DNA of 6,202 nt from Geoglobus sp. (GCA_015523645.1 WAJY01000163.1:1-6202), one strand, 5' to 3'; positions 1 through 5,184 are shown, counted from the stretch's first letter. Translations and numbers: made by a program. Notes: generated by a model not told the origin, from the letters alone.

Positions 1-509
1 AGCTTTTCAAGCTTGTATTTAACCGTGAAACTATCATCATCGTTCTCTTCGTAACCAATTATCTTCACCGGGACATCCTGAATTATGTCCTCAAAGTAGT
101 CGTAAACACCGCAACTCCTGCAAAAAGGTCCCGAAAATCTAACACTAACAACCCCATCCTCATAGGAAATGTATTCTGCCTTTGCCTCAGGCTCATGATA
201 CTTGTTAAAGAAATCAATGTTCTCCTTGAACTTCAAAAGCTCCGTGAACTCGATTTTTTCGCTTTCATATTTCTTCTTCCCCATCCAGCGCTTTATGTAG
301 GGGCACGACACCTTTATTTTATCAAACTTCTCGCCGATGTTCAATGCATACTCGACAACCTTTCCAGCATATCCCTTTCCTTCATATCCCTTTGCTGTAT
401 GAGTCTCAATCAGATGAATGCAATCTCCTTCCTTCTTGTAAACAACCCAAGAGATCCTTTTGTCTGCATCATAGAGAGATATCCTGTTGTCCTCAACTTT
501 GAATTCCAT
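1..509 (-). CDS. GNAT-family (COG2388-like) acetyltransferase with CxxC C-terminal extension, 3'-incomplete
   Basis: Seen: the minus strand is open from the ATG at 507-509 to the window edge (169 codons, stop not reached). Residues 36-55 (THTAKGYEGKGYAGKVVEYA) carry a Gly-rich pyrophosphate loop like the acetyl-CoA loop of GNAT enzymes. A following CPYIKRW segment (69-75) matches the 'CpyV' strand of the small YjdJ/COG2388 GNAT proteins, which usually stop near residue 95. This protein continues with a second segment holding CRSCGVYDYFED (130-141), whose CxxC could bind metal or form a disulfide. Known: GNAT proteins transfer acetyl from acetyl-CoA to amines; the substrate of this branch is not established. 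An in-frame ATG at 522-524 would add MAVFF; neither start has a ribosome binding site, and a TATA-like GTTTTAAC near 552-558 lies about 30 bases before the upstream ATG. The family call is fairly secure; the start and the role of the extension are uncertain. Confidence 0.75.
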   Translation of the reverse strand, partial: MEFKVEDNRISLYDADKRISWVVYKKEGDCIHLIETHTAKGYEGKGYAGKVVEYALNIGEKFDKIKVSCPYIKRWMGKKKYESEKIEFTELLKFKENIDFFNKYHEPEAKAEYISYEDGVVSVRFSGPFCRSCGVYDYFEDIIQDVPVKIIGYEENDDDSFTVKYKLEK

Positions 510-550
510 AAAAAATACTGCCATTCTCTAGATGTAAATCTTTTGATCGT

Positions 551-558
551 TGTTAAAA
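551..558 (-). promoter_or_regulatory. Possible TATA box for the acetyltransferase gene
   Basis: The minus strand reads GTTTTAAC here. Its centre is about 30 bases before the ATG at 524 and 45 before the ATG at 509, so it would suit a leaderless mRNA from the upstream start. Weak match to the archaeal TATA consensus. Confidence 0.3.
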
Positions 559-590
559 CCTATGCGATCTTTAAAACAAAACAGGGATTT

Positions 591-611
591 TAGAAAAAGC
601 TGAGCAAAAAC
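591..611 (-). terminator. Possible U-rich terminator after the zinc-finger gene
   Basis: Right after the TAA stop the minus strand has two T-runs (GTTTTTG and CTTTTTC) separated by CTCAG. Archaeal termination typically occurs at such U-rich tracts without a strong hairpin. Inferred from composition and position only. Confidence 0.4.
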
Positions 612-809
612 TTACAGAATACTTCTAGCTCTTGTTTTAAGCTGCTCCTGATTTCTAAGCCACTCTCTCCTCCATTTCTCGTAACACTGCCTGCTGCAGA
701 AAGCCTTTGGCTTGTTGTTGCAGCATGTCTTGACAAATAGAGGTTCATTCATAAGCCTCCCGCAAACATCACATCTCATAGCCTTTGCCTTTGTCACTTC
801 CATCGGCAT
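612..809 (-). CDS. Small zinc-finger protein (FCS/MYM/TRASH-like)
   Basis: A 65-residue protein. Six cysteines are visible: C13 and C16 (CDVC), C29-C30, C38 and C42 (FCSRQC). The pattern Cx2C...CC...FCSx3C is that of treble-clef FCS/MYM/TRASH zinc fingers, which bind one Zn2+ and mediate protein or nucleic-acid contacts. After the finger comes a basic, Arg-rich helix (about 43-65, KWRREWLRNQEQLKTRARS) that could bind nucleic acid. No catalytic motif. In-frame ATGs exist at codons 1, 3 and 11; codon 1 is chosen because a TATA box lies about 26 bases upstream, consistent with leaderless initiation, and no ribosome binding site precedes any of them. M11 would still keep all six cysteines. The gene starts 18 bases after the stop of the exported-protein gene but seems to have its own promoter inside that gene's last codons. 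The exact function cannot be read from the sequence. Confidence 0.72.
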   Translation of the reverse strand: MPMEVTKAKAMRCDVCGRLMNEPLFVKTCCNNKPKAFCSRQCYEKWRREWLRNQEQLKTRARSIL

Positions 810-827
810 ATTGAAAAGTCTGGCTAA

Positions 828-1322
828 TCAATTAATATACCTTTTGATGTTCTCCTCTACAAAAAGCTCTTTGAGAATTTTCATCTGGTAATCTGCATCT
901 TTGCTTTCGAACTCCACCCATATAACCATGTTGTCAATGCTAAAGAAATAATGAGTCATTCCAGCACCATAAACCCTGTAGGCTTTTATCCCATCAAACT
1001 CAACAGATTCTGGCTTTGAAAAGAACATCTCGACTTTCTCTGCCATTCTTTCCTTTAATTCCCTTGCTTTTTCATCACTCCCAGCATATGCTATCCAAAC
1101 CCTTATTTTTCCATTCCCCCTAAGCTCCACTATTGCCCCATCTTTGATTTCAAAGCTATTTAGATGTATTTTCTTAATCATCTCAACAGCCTCTCTCCCC
1201 TTAACAATCCCTTTTACCTCAAGACTGCTATAGGAACTGTTAAAATCCTTGATGAACAATGAGTATGATAGAAAAGCAAGTCCAGAGAAAATGAAAATTA
1301 TGGCGATTCTCTTAGTTTGCAT
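828..1322 (-). CDS. Membrane-anchored exported protein of unknown function
   Basis: A 164-residue protein I do not recognise. Residues 1-5 are polar and positively charged (MQTKR), followed by one hydrophobic segment at about 6-24 (IAIIFIFSGLAFLSYSLFI) with no lipobox Cys, so it is most likely an N-terminal membrane anchor or uncleaved signal with the remainder outside the cytoplasm. The outer part alternates strands and helices: a strand-rich stretch with VELRGNGKIRVWIAYAG (65-81), a charged helix 82-101, strands around EFDGIKAYRVYGAG and THYFFSIDNMVIWVEFE (108-139), and a final helix. The pattern resembles small archaeal proteins that read as a two-strand/one-helix repeat, but no catalytic motif is visible. 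The ATG at 1320-1322 has no ribosome binding site; a TATA-like TTTATTATC 24 bases upstream suggests a leaderless transcript. It stands alone, separated by 143 bases from the thymidylate synthase gene upstream. Confidence 0.7.
   Translation of the reverse strand: MQTKRIAIIFIFSGLAFLSYSLFIKDFNSSYSSLEVKGIVKGREAVEMIKKIHLNSFEIKDGAIVELRGNGKIRVWIAYAGSDEKARELKERMAEKVEMFFSKPESVEFDGIKAYRVYGAGMTHYFFSIDNMVIWVEFESKDADYQMKILKELFVEENIKRYIN
832..839 (-). promoter_or_regulatory. TATA box for the zinc-finger gene, inside the 3' end of the upstream gene
   Basis: The minus strand reads AAAGG-TATATTAA, a good archaeal TATA element centred about 26 bases before the ATG at 809. The transcript would then start at or next to the ATG, giving a leaderless mRNA. 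The element overlaps the last codons (RYIN) of the upstream gene. Confidence 0.5.
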
Positions 1323-1341
1323 AATAAAGCTCTATCTCTCA

Positions 1342-1350
1342 GATAATAAA
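1342..1350 (-). promoter_or_regulatory. TATA box for the exported-protein gene
   Basis: The minus strand reads TTTATTATC, centred 24 bases before the ATG at 1322, so transcription should begin at the start codon. Agrees with the absence of a ribosome binding site. Confidence 0.45.
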
Positions 1351-1374
1351 GATGATGTAACTCAAAGCCAAGCC

Positions 1375-1386
1375 TTTGCAAGCAAA
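1375..1386. repeat. Short inverted repeat upstream of the exported-protein gene
   Basis: TTTGC-AA-GCAAA is a perfect 5-bp inverted repeat with a two-base centre, 53 bases upstream of the ATG at 1322 and upstream of its TATA box. It could be a regulator site, but a repeat this short also arises by chance in AT-rich DNA. Confidence 0.2.
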
Positions 1387-1449
1387 TTTTATTCTAAAAC
1401 GCTGCAAAACAGAGCTTCAAAATCATCTCCAAATCTTGTCATTTCTTAT

Positions 1450-1461
1450 GGGAAAAAGCAA
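1450..1461 (-). terminator. Possible U-rich terminator after the thymidylate synthase gene
   Basis: Five bases past the TAA stop the minus strand reads TTGCTTTTTCCC, a pyrimidine-rich T-run of the kind that ends archaeal transcripts. No hairpin. Confidence 0.35.
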
Positions 1462-1465
1462 GATT

Positions 1466-2746
1466 TTAGCCTTTATTGATCTTTTCAAGATACGAAGGTG
1501 TTTCTGGCTCTAGTATCTCCCTAACAGAATCCACAAACTCTCCGTAGATGTGGGCATCCAAGGAAAAGTGGAAGTAGTAATGGGAGCCAAAGCCAAGCAT
1601 TTGAGAAACGTAATCTGTTAGCAAGTTAAAAGCATACATGTTTGCATGCATCGCTCCATAGGCATCGTTGGATCTCATGTAAAAGATTCCAAAAAATTTC
1701 CTCCAAAATCCAAGCTGATAACCTCTCAGGCAAGGTGGCTCATCGCTAAGAATATCCCAGGGTCTTGAAATTCCGACATAACAGTCTCTTCTCTCCTTCC
1801 TTTCTCTGAGTTTTTGTATGACCATGTAAAGCTGGTCAACCTTTATATCATCCCTCTCACAGTATCTGGCTCTTTCGGCATAGGTGTACGTTTCTCCCTC
1901 CTTCAGTATGTTCTCCTTCACCTCCCTGTCTATTGACCTCGCATGAATGACATAATCGTGAGCATACTCTACGCCATATTTTTTGGTGAATGGTGCTTTG
2001 TCATGAATCTGGTTCTCCTCTGGGTTTCTAACCTCTACTAACATCCTGTGTAAAAACTTGCTCTCCTCCTGTCCTTCAAAAAGCTCTCCCCACTCTGTTC
2101 TCTTTACATCACCATTGTGATAGATGTTTTCCAAAGCAGAGTGCCAGGCTGAAGAGATGTAATCTTCAACTATGTGGGTTCCAAGTTTGTGATAGTCAAA
2201 ATGCTCCTTATATCTAACCTTCTCAACTCTCTCTATATCCCTCTCATAGATGTGGGGAATTGCTATGAGCATTCCTACACTACCAGCCTCCAATCCCGAG
2301 CTTTCAGAAACTGATTCCAGAACATGGCTTACGAAGCTGAAGTTTGGCATGAAGTAATTGACAACATCCATCGATCTCAGAAAAGCTGTGATATGAAGCT
2401 TCTCATTGGAAAAGAGCAGACTCATCTCTGTTATGGCTGGAGGAGTGTTGCAAAGATGATCTTTTGGTCTCCAAACAGGAATGGAAACTCTTCTTGTATA
2501 GGGCACCTTTTTAAGCTTCTCAATCGCATCTCTAATTGAACCATCAACCCTTTCAGCATACCTTTCATCACAAGCTCTCCAGCCACTTGAGTCAGGATGA
2601 AAATCAGAGTATGGATTCTCAGAGACAACAAGTTGGGGTTTGCCCCTAAGCTCTTTCCCATATCTAGTCTTAAACTTCGTATTTTCGTCGAGTATCTTCG
2701 ATGCAAGCAGTCTTTGAAGTTTTTCAGGGTCTTTTGCAATTATCAT
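1466..2746 (-). CDS. Tandem-domain thymidylate-synthase-family protein (ThyA fold, two TS units)
   Basis: A 426-residue protein about twice the usual length of archaeal ThyA-like proteins. Family role: ThyA methylates dUMP to dTMP using a methylene-pterin. C-terminal unit (about 190-426) carries the dUMP-site set: Arg319-Arg320, PPC with Cys339 as nucleophile, Gln344, RSND (358-361), Asn369 (Asn, not Asp, favours dUMP over dCMP) and DAHIY (397-401). The spacing from the second Arg to Cys is 19, as in E. coli ThyA. N-terminal unit (about 1-170) has matching Arg85-Arg86, RSMD (124-127), Asn135 and HIY (165-167), but PPA: Ala104 replaces the catalytic Cys. The halves also align at RYAER/RYCER (62-66/294-298). 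TS is normally a dimer in which the Arg pair reaches the partner's site, so this may be a covalent pseudo-dimer with one active site (inference). Both units lack the region of E. coli Glu58, and the tail after DAHIY is only 25 residues. ATG with AGGGTGA four bases upstream. Family certain; activity not shown. Confidence 0.88.
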   Translation of the reverse strand: MIIAKDPEKLQRLLASKILDENTKFKTRYGKELRGKPQLVVSENPYSDFHPDSSGWRACDERYAERVDGSIRDAIEKLKKVPYTRRVSIPVWRPKDHLCNTPPAITEMSLLFSNEKLHITAFLRSMDVVNYFMPNFSFVSHVLESVSESSGLEAGSVGMLIAIPHIYERDIERVEKVRYKEHFDYHKLGTHIVEDYISSAWHSALENIYHNGDVKRTEWGELFEGQEESKFLHRMLVEVRNPEENQIHDKAPFTKKYGVEYAHDYVIHARSIDREVKENILKEGETYTYAERARYCERDDIKVDQLYMVIQKLRERKERRDCYVGISRPWDILSDEPPCLRGYQLGFWRKFFGIFYMRSNDAYGAMHANMYAFNLLTDYVSQMLGFGSHYYFHFSLDAHIYGEFVDSVREILEPETPSYLEKINKG

Positions 2747-2750
2747 CGAT

Positions 2751-2757
2751 TCACCCT
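2751..2757 (-). promoter_or_regulatory. Ribosome binding site of the thymidylate synthase gene
   Basis: AGGGTGA on the minus strand, four bases before the ATG at 2746, matches the GGTGA core complementary to the archaeal 16S 3' end. It fixes the start and shows this gene has a 5' leader, unlike several neighbours. Confidence 0.6.
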
Positions 2758-2790
2758 ATTTTAGTAGAAAAACAAAAACTTAATCTTTAC

Positions 2791-2805
2791 CCGAAAGTAT
2801 TATTA
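2791..2805 (+). promoter_or_regulatory. BRE/TATA promoter of tRNA-Gly
   Basis: CCGAAAG fits the archaeal BRE pattern and is directly followed by TATTATTA as TATA box. The centre near 2802 predicts a start at about 2824-2828, only a few bases before the mature tRNA end at 2832, the usual arrangement of archaeal tRNA promoters. Confidence 0.6.
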
Positions 2806-2806
2806 A
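2797..2806 (-). promoter_or_regulatory. Possible TATA box of the thymidylate synthase gene, overlapping the tRNA promoter
   Basis: The minus strand reads TTAATAATAC. Its centre is about 55 bases before the ATG, giving a leader of roughly 30 bases that would contain the ribosome binding site. It occupies the same base pairs as the plus-strand TATA box of the tRNA. An alternative element nearer the gene (AAGATTAAG, about 2780-2788) is weaker. Confidence 0.35.
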
Positions 2807-2823
2807 CAATGTTCCAGTTAGCT

Positions 2824-2910
2824 GGGCAATAGCGCCGGTGGTGTAGCCTGGTAACACCGGGGCTTGCCGAGCCCCTGCCCCGGGTTCAAATCCCGGCCGG
2901 CGCATTGCCC
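2824..2910 (+). repeat. Complementary leader and trailer extending the tRNA acceptor stem
   Basis: GGGCAAT (2824-2830) just before the tRNA is complementary to ATTGCCC (2904-2910) just after it, the A of the latter being the discriminator base. In a precursor this would continue the 7-bp acceptor helix by six or seven pairs past a bulged A2831. Whether the leader half is transcribed depends on the exact start, predicted at about 2824-2828. Confidence 0.6.
2832..2904 (+). tRNA. tRNA-Gly (anticodon GCC)
   Basis: Complete 73-base cloverleaf folded by hand. Acceptor GCGCCGG (2832-2838) pairs with CCGGCGC (2897-2903); D stem GTGT/ACAC (2841-2844/2854-2857); anticodon stem GGGGC/GCCCC (2859-2863/2871-2875) around loop TTGCCGA, so the anticodon at 2866-2868 is GCC, reading glycine GGC and GGU codons; four-base variable loop; T stem CCGGG/CCCGG around TTCAAAT (2885-2891). 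Discriminator is A2904. CCA is not encoded, so it is added after transcription, as is common in archaea. No intron. All stems are perfectly paired and GC-rich, as expected in a thermophile. It diverges from the thymidylate synthase gene and its trailer abuts the stop codon of the convergent 150-residue gene. Confidence 0.97.
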
Positions 2911-3362
2911 TAAAAATTCTTTCCAGAGAGATATTTCATCCAATTTCTTTTTACACGATATCTGAGTAGCCACGAAATTCTGAATCTAGGATGATTCAAA
3001 ACCCAGGGTTTTCTATCAGAGTTCTCTACAATTTTCGCCAGTAACTTTCTTAGAAAATCTTCATCACAAAGGCTGACATCAATTATGCATGCCTCATCTA
3101 CCAAAATGCTTCTGCCAGCAATCTTACTAAGAAGTCTGAGAAGAGGATCACCTGTAACTTTAACCAATCTTATTCTTGCAATTGAGTCCCTCAACTCGTA
3201 CTCAGTTACTTTTTCATCAGAACCGAAAATTATTGTGTCTATTGAAGATGGATTCACCTGTTTTTTTGTATATTCAAATCCAAGTTCAACTAAACTTTTC
3301 TCGACTATTCTTTGAGCCTCTTCAATCCTAAATCCACAAAACTCTCTCCACCTCATACCCAT
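2910..3362 (-). CDS. Conserved-looking protein of unknown function, 150 residues
   Basis: I do not recognise this protein. It reads as a soluble alpha/beta protein: helix at about 13-28 (IEEAQRIVEKSLVELG), strand TIIFG (43-47), a strand IARIRLVKV (61-69), helix 73-82, strand pair ILVDEACIIDVSL (86-98), helix 101-113, and a strongly basic, aromatic-rich tail (126-148, RFRISWLLRYRVKRNWMKYLSGK) that could contact nucleic acid or membrane. Three Cys (9, 92, 99) form no metal-site pattern. Two closely spaced ATGs (3362 and 3356) are possible; the first is preceded by GAGATGAT, a one-mismatch relative of the ribosome binding site, three bases upstream, while a TATA box centred at about 3385 predicts transcription starting at about 3360, so a near-leaderless start is just as likely. 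Its TAG stop (2910-2912) touches the tRNA trailer, leaving no spacer for a terminator; antisense read-through into the tRNA is possible. Confidence 0.65.
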   Translation of the reverse strand: MGMRWREFCGFRIEEAQRIVEKSLVELGFEYTKKQVNPSSIDTIIFGSDEKVTEYELRDSIARIRLVKVTGDPLLRLLSKIAGRSILVDEACIIDVSLCDEDFLRKLLAKIVENSDRKPWVLNHPRFRISWLLRYRVKRNWMKYLSGKNF

Positions 3363-3380
3363 TACATCATCTCAAGCTTA

Positions 3381-3388
3381 GTTATAAA
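3381..3388 (-). promoter_or_regulatory. TATA box for the 150-residue gene
   Basis: Minus-strand TTTATAAC, close to the archaeal consensus, centred 23 bases before the ATG at 3362. Lies directly after the T-rich end of the symporter gene, so the 150-residue gene is probably transcribed separately from the symporter operon. Confidence 0.5.
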
Positions 3389-3394
3389 ATTAAT

Positions 3395-3407
3395 GAAAAA
3401 ATAAAAT
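3395..3407 (-). terminator. Likely U-rich terminator of the symporter operon
   Basis: Fourteen bases past the TAA stop the minus strand reads ATTTTATTTTTTC, the strongest T-run in the window. Position and composition fit archaeal U-tract termination. Confidence 0.5.
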
Positions 3408-3420
3408 ATTTCCGAATTTT

Positions 3421-4908
3421 TTAGCCGTATCTTGCCTTCAGCTGCTCGTATTCCTCATCACTCAATTTATGCATCCTGAGAACAAGAGAGAGCTCAGCTT
3501 TCGATGGTGGTGATGTCATGAGACTTACCAAAACTGTAAACAGGAAGGAGATTATTAACGCTGGAAACACAGCTGCAAATTTTGGTAGTACTTTCATTAA
3601 CTCAAGAGTGCTGTAGGTAATTGAGCCGCTCAATACACCAAACAATCCACCCCATTTAGTAGCCCTAGGCCACCAAATGCCAAGCACCAGTGGCCAAAAG
3701 AACGATGATCCAATTGCTCCTGTCAGTAAGGTTACCATGACTCCGATCAATTCTGCCCTAAATGCAAAGAGCGTCAATAATATTGCCAGAATACTTGCCA
3801 CAATTATAACCGATGCAGCTATGATCACCTTTGTTCTCTCACTGATGTCTGGCTTTATGAGTTCTATTAAATCGTGCTGGATGTGAGCTGCAATTGCTAG
3901 AAGCATGGCATCGGTAGTAGACATTATAGCAGCCATTATTGCCGCAACGGTTAATCCAGCTCCAATAGGGTGCCAGAAAGCTTTAACCTGTTCAACCACA
4001 ATGAAATCCGGATCTTTCAGCTTAGGGAAAAAGGCTGCACCTCCAAGGATTATTCCAACATAACTGACAAAATACAGTAGAATTGCCAGAACTGAGACTA
4101 TAGCCATTGTTAATCTAGCCGTCCTTGCCGTTTTAGAGGTGAGAGCCCTCATAACAACATGAGGAGCTGTACCCATGAAAATGAATATTGCAGTGTAAAC
4201 ACCAACATACAACAGCCAAGGAATTTTTGGATTGATTGCCATCAACAGCGGCTTGTTCTGAGTTGCTGCTATTAATGCACCATTCCATCCACCGAGTAGA
4301 TAAAATGCTGTCACGCTCAAACCCAGAAGTACCGATAATGCAACTATTCCCTGAATTACCGCATTCCATGTTACAGCCCACATACCCCCTAGTGATGTAT
4401 AAACCAATACGATAATAGCAGTCAGAATTACACCAGTCGTGAAGTCTAATCCTAGGAGACTGTCTGCTACAACTCCTCCTCCCTTGTATTGTGGAATGAG
4501 GTAAGCAAAGAAAAATATTGATATGAGTAATGCAGAGATGGGTCTTATATACGGCGTTGGGTATCTCTCTGATAAGAAATCTACTAGCGTAAATTTTCCA
4601 TGCCTTCTAAGTGGTCCAGAATACATGAATTGTGTCCACACATATCCTGTTATAGCTGAGGCAGAAATGCATAGCGTCAACAAGAATCCTAACTTGTATC
4701 CCATCCCCAAAAATCCCATAAAAGAGGCTGCACTCCCTATTGCCATAACAACAGCAATTGCATTGATTATAGGTCCTACAGTTCTCCCTGCCACATAGTA
4801 TTCATCTAAAGCCGATGTAGCCTTTCTCGTGTAATATATGCCTATGATCGTCACCAGAGCAAAGTATCCCACTGTTACTGAAAGAGGGACATACTGTATC
4901 TCCCCCAT
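3421..4908 (-). CDS. Sodium:solute symporter (SSS family), large subunit of a two-gene transporter
   Basis: A 495-residue integral membrane protein with about 13 hydrophobic helices, the usual count and length for SSS carriers of the LeuT fold, which import organic solutes with Na+. Family signatures in order: EYYVAGRTVGPIINA (36-50); AIGSAASFMGFLGMGY (56-71), with the broken first core helix; GPLRRHGKFTLVDFLSERY (98-116); YTSLGGMWAVTWNAVIQ (170-186); AAIMSTTDAMLLAIAAHIQHDL (326-347), where Ser330/Thr331 fit the Na2-site Ser pair known from vSGLT; FFWPLVLGIWWPRATKWGGLFGVLSG (403-428). WNAVIQ has Asn where PutP/SGLT relatives usually have Asp (WTD); the ActP acetate group also deviates there. 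With the small partner gene upstream this suggests the ActP-like/DUF4212-associated branch, so a short organic acid is a reasonable guess, but the substrate cannot be read. ATG overlaps the partner's stop in TAATG and has GAGGTGA six bases upstream. Confidence 0.92.
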   Translation of the reverse strand: MGEIQYVPLSVTVGYFALVTIIGIYYTRKATSALDEYYVAGRTVGPIINAIAVVMAIGSAASFMGFLGMGYKLGFLLTLCISASAITGYVWTQFMYSGPLRRHGKFTLVDFLSERYPTPYIRPISALLISIFFFAYLIPQYKGGGVVADSLLGLDFTTGVILTAIIVLVYTSLGGMWAVTWNAVIQGIVALSVLLGLSVTAFYLLGGWNGALIAATQNKPLLMAINPKIPWLLYVGVYTAIFIFMGTAPHVVMRALTSKTARTARLTMAIVSVLAILLYFVSYVGIILGGAAFFPKLKDPDFIVVEQVKAFWHPIGAGLTVAAIMAAIMSTTDAMLLAIAAHIQHDLIELIKPDISERTKVIIAASVIIVASILAILLTLFAFRAELIGVMVTLLTGAIGSSFFWPLVLGIWWPRATKWGGLFGVLSGSITYSTLELMKVLPKFAAVFPALIISFLFTVLVSLMTSPPSKAELSLVLRMHKLSDEEYEQLKARYG

Positions 4909-5180
4909 TACCTCTCACCTCTTAATTTTTTCTCAACATCCAACTCAAACCTGTCCATTAATACAATGAAAATCCAACTCTGGATCATTGCAATAATTGA
5001 TATTGCAAACAAACCCCACAGAGCAACAGAGACACCAAAGATCTTCACATCTTTCCATAGGAGAGTGAATGCCACAACACTGAGAATCACTATAATCAAC
5101 GAATTCCATATTGCTGGATTCCTTAAACTAATGTACTCCTTTAACTCCCTTATAATCTCCTCAGTAGATGCATCCTCCAA
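4908..5180 (-). CDS. Small two-helix membrane partner of the symporter (DUF4212/DUF485-like)
   Basis: A 90-residue protein with a charged N-terminal amphipathic stretch (1-20), two membrane helices at about 24-42 and 47-75 with a short KDVKIFG turn, and a charged C-terminal tail (MDRFELDVEKKLRGER). Size, topology, the MDR...D...LR ending of the second helix and the position immediately before an SSS gene match small subunits (DUF4212, or DUF485 beside ActP) found with two-component organic-acid symporters; the exact family is inferred, not searched. The start is TTG (5178-5180), selected because a full GGAGGTGA lies four bases upstream and no in-frame ATG exists before the first helix. Its last codons contain the symporter's ribosome binding site, and its TAA shares one base with the symporter's ATG, so the two are translationally coupled and probably made in fixed proportion. 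Confidence 0.8.
   Translation of the reverse strand: MEDASTEEIIRELKEYISLRNPAIWNSLIIVILSVVAFTLLWKDVKIFGVSVALWGLFAISIIAMIQSWIFIVLMDRFELDVEKKLRGER
4915..4921 (-). promoter_or_regulatory. Ribosome binding site of the symporter gene
   Basis: GAGGTGA on the minus strand, six bases before the ATG at 4908 and inside the last codons (RGER) of the small partner gene. Supports translational coupling. Confidence 0.7.
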
Positions 5181-5184
5181 ATTC

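Noticed and set aside
195..593. 132-residue plus-strand reading frame
   Set aside because: It lies opposite the GNAT gene, whose minus-strand frame carries recognisable family motifs; the plus-strand product is low in charge pattern and matches nothing.
2324..2739. Reading frames on both strands inside the TS gene
   Set aside because: They are out of frame with a protein whose TS motifs run continuously through this stretch; no ribosome binding site or promoter supports them.
1466..2746. TS gene doubling as an assembly duplication or a frameshifted fusion of two genes
   Set aside because: The two halves differ at most residues and the frame is continuous with no internal ribosome binding site, so it is one long-standing fused gene.
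1466..2746. dCMP hydroxymethylase rather than thymidylate synthase
   Set aside because: Asn369 and Asn135 occupy the position where dCMP-specific relatives have Asp, which argues for a uracil base, although activity is unproven.
2832..2904. tRNA-Gly as an attachment site of an integrated element
   Set aside because: I found no repeated copy of the tRNA 3' end and no integrase gene in the window.
2824..2910. Permuted or intron-containing tRNA, suggested by the paired flanks
   Set aside because: The cloverleaf is complete and in normal order with no bulge-helix-bulge motif; only the flanks pair.
3677..4798. Several plus- and minus-strand frames of 69-91 residues inside the symporter gene
   Set aside because: The symporter frame is intact with family signatures throughout; these are by-products of its codon composition.
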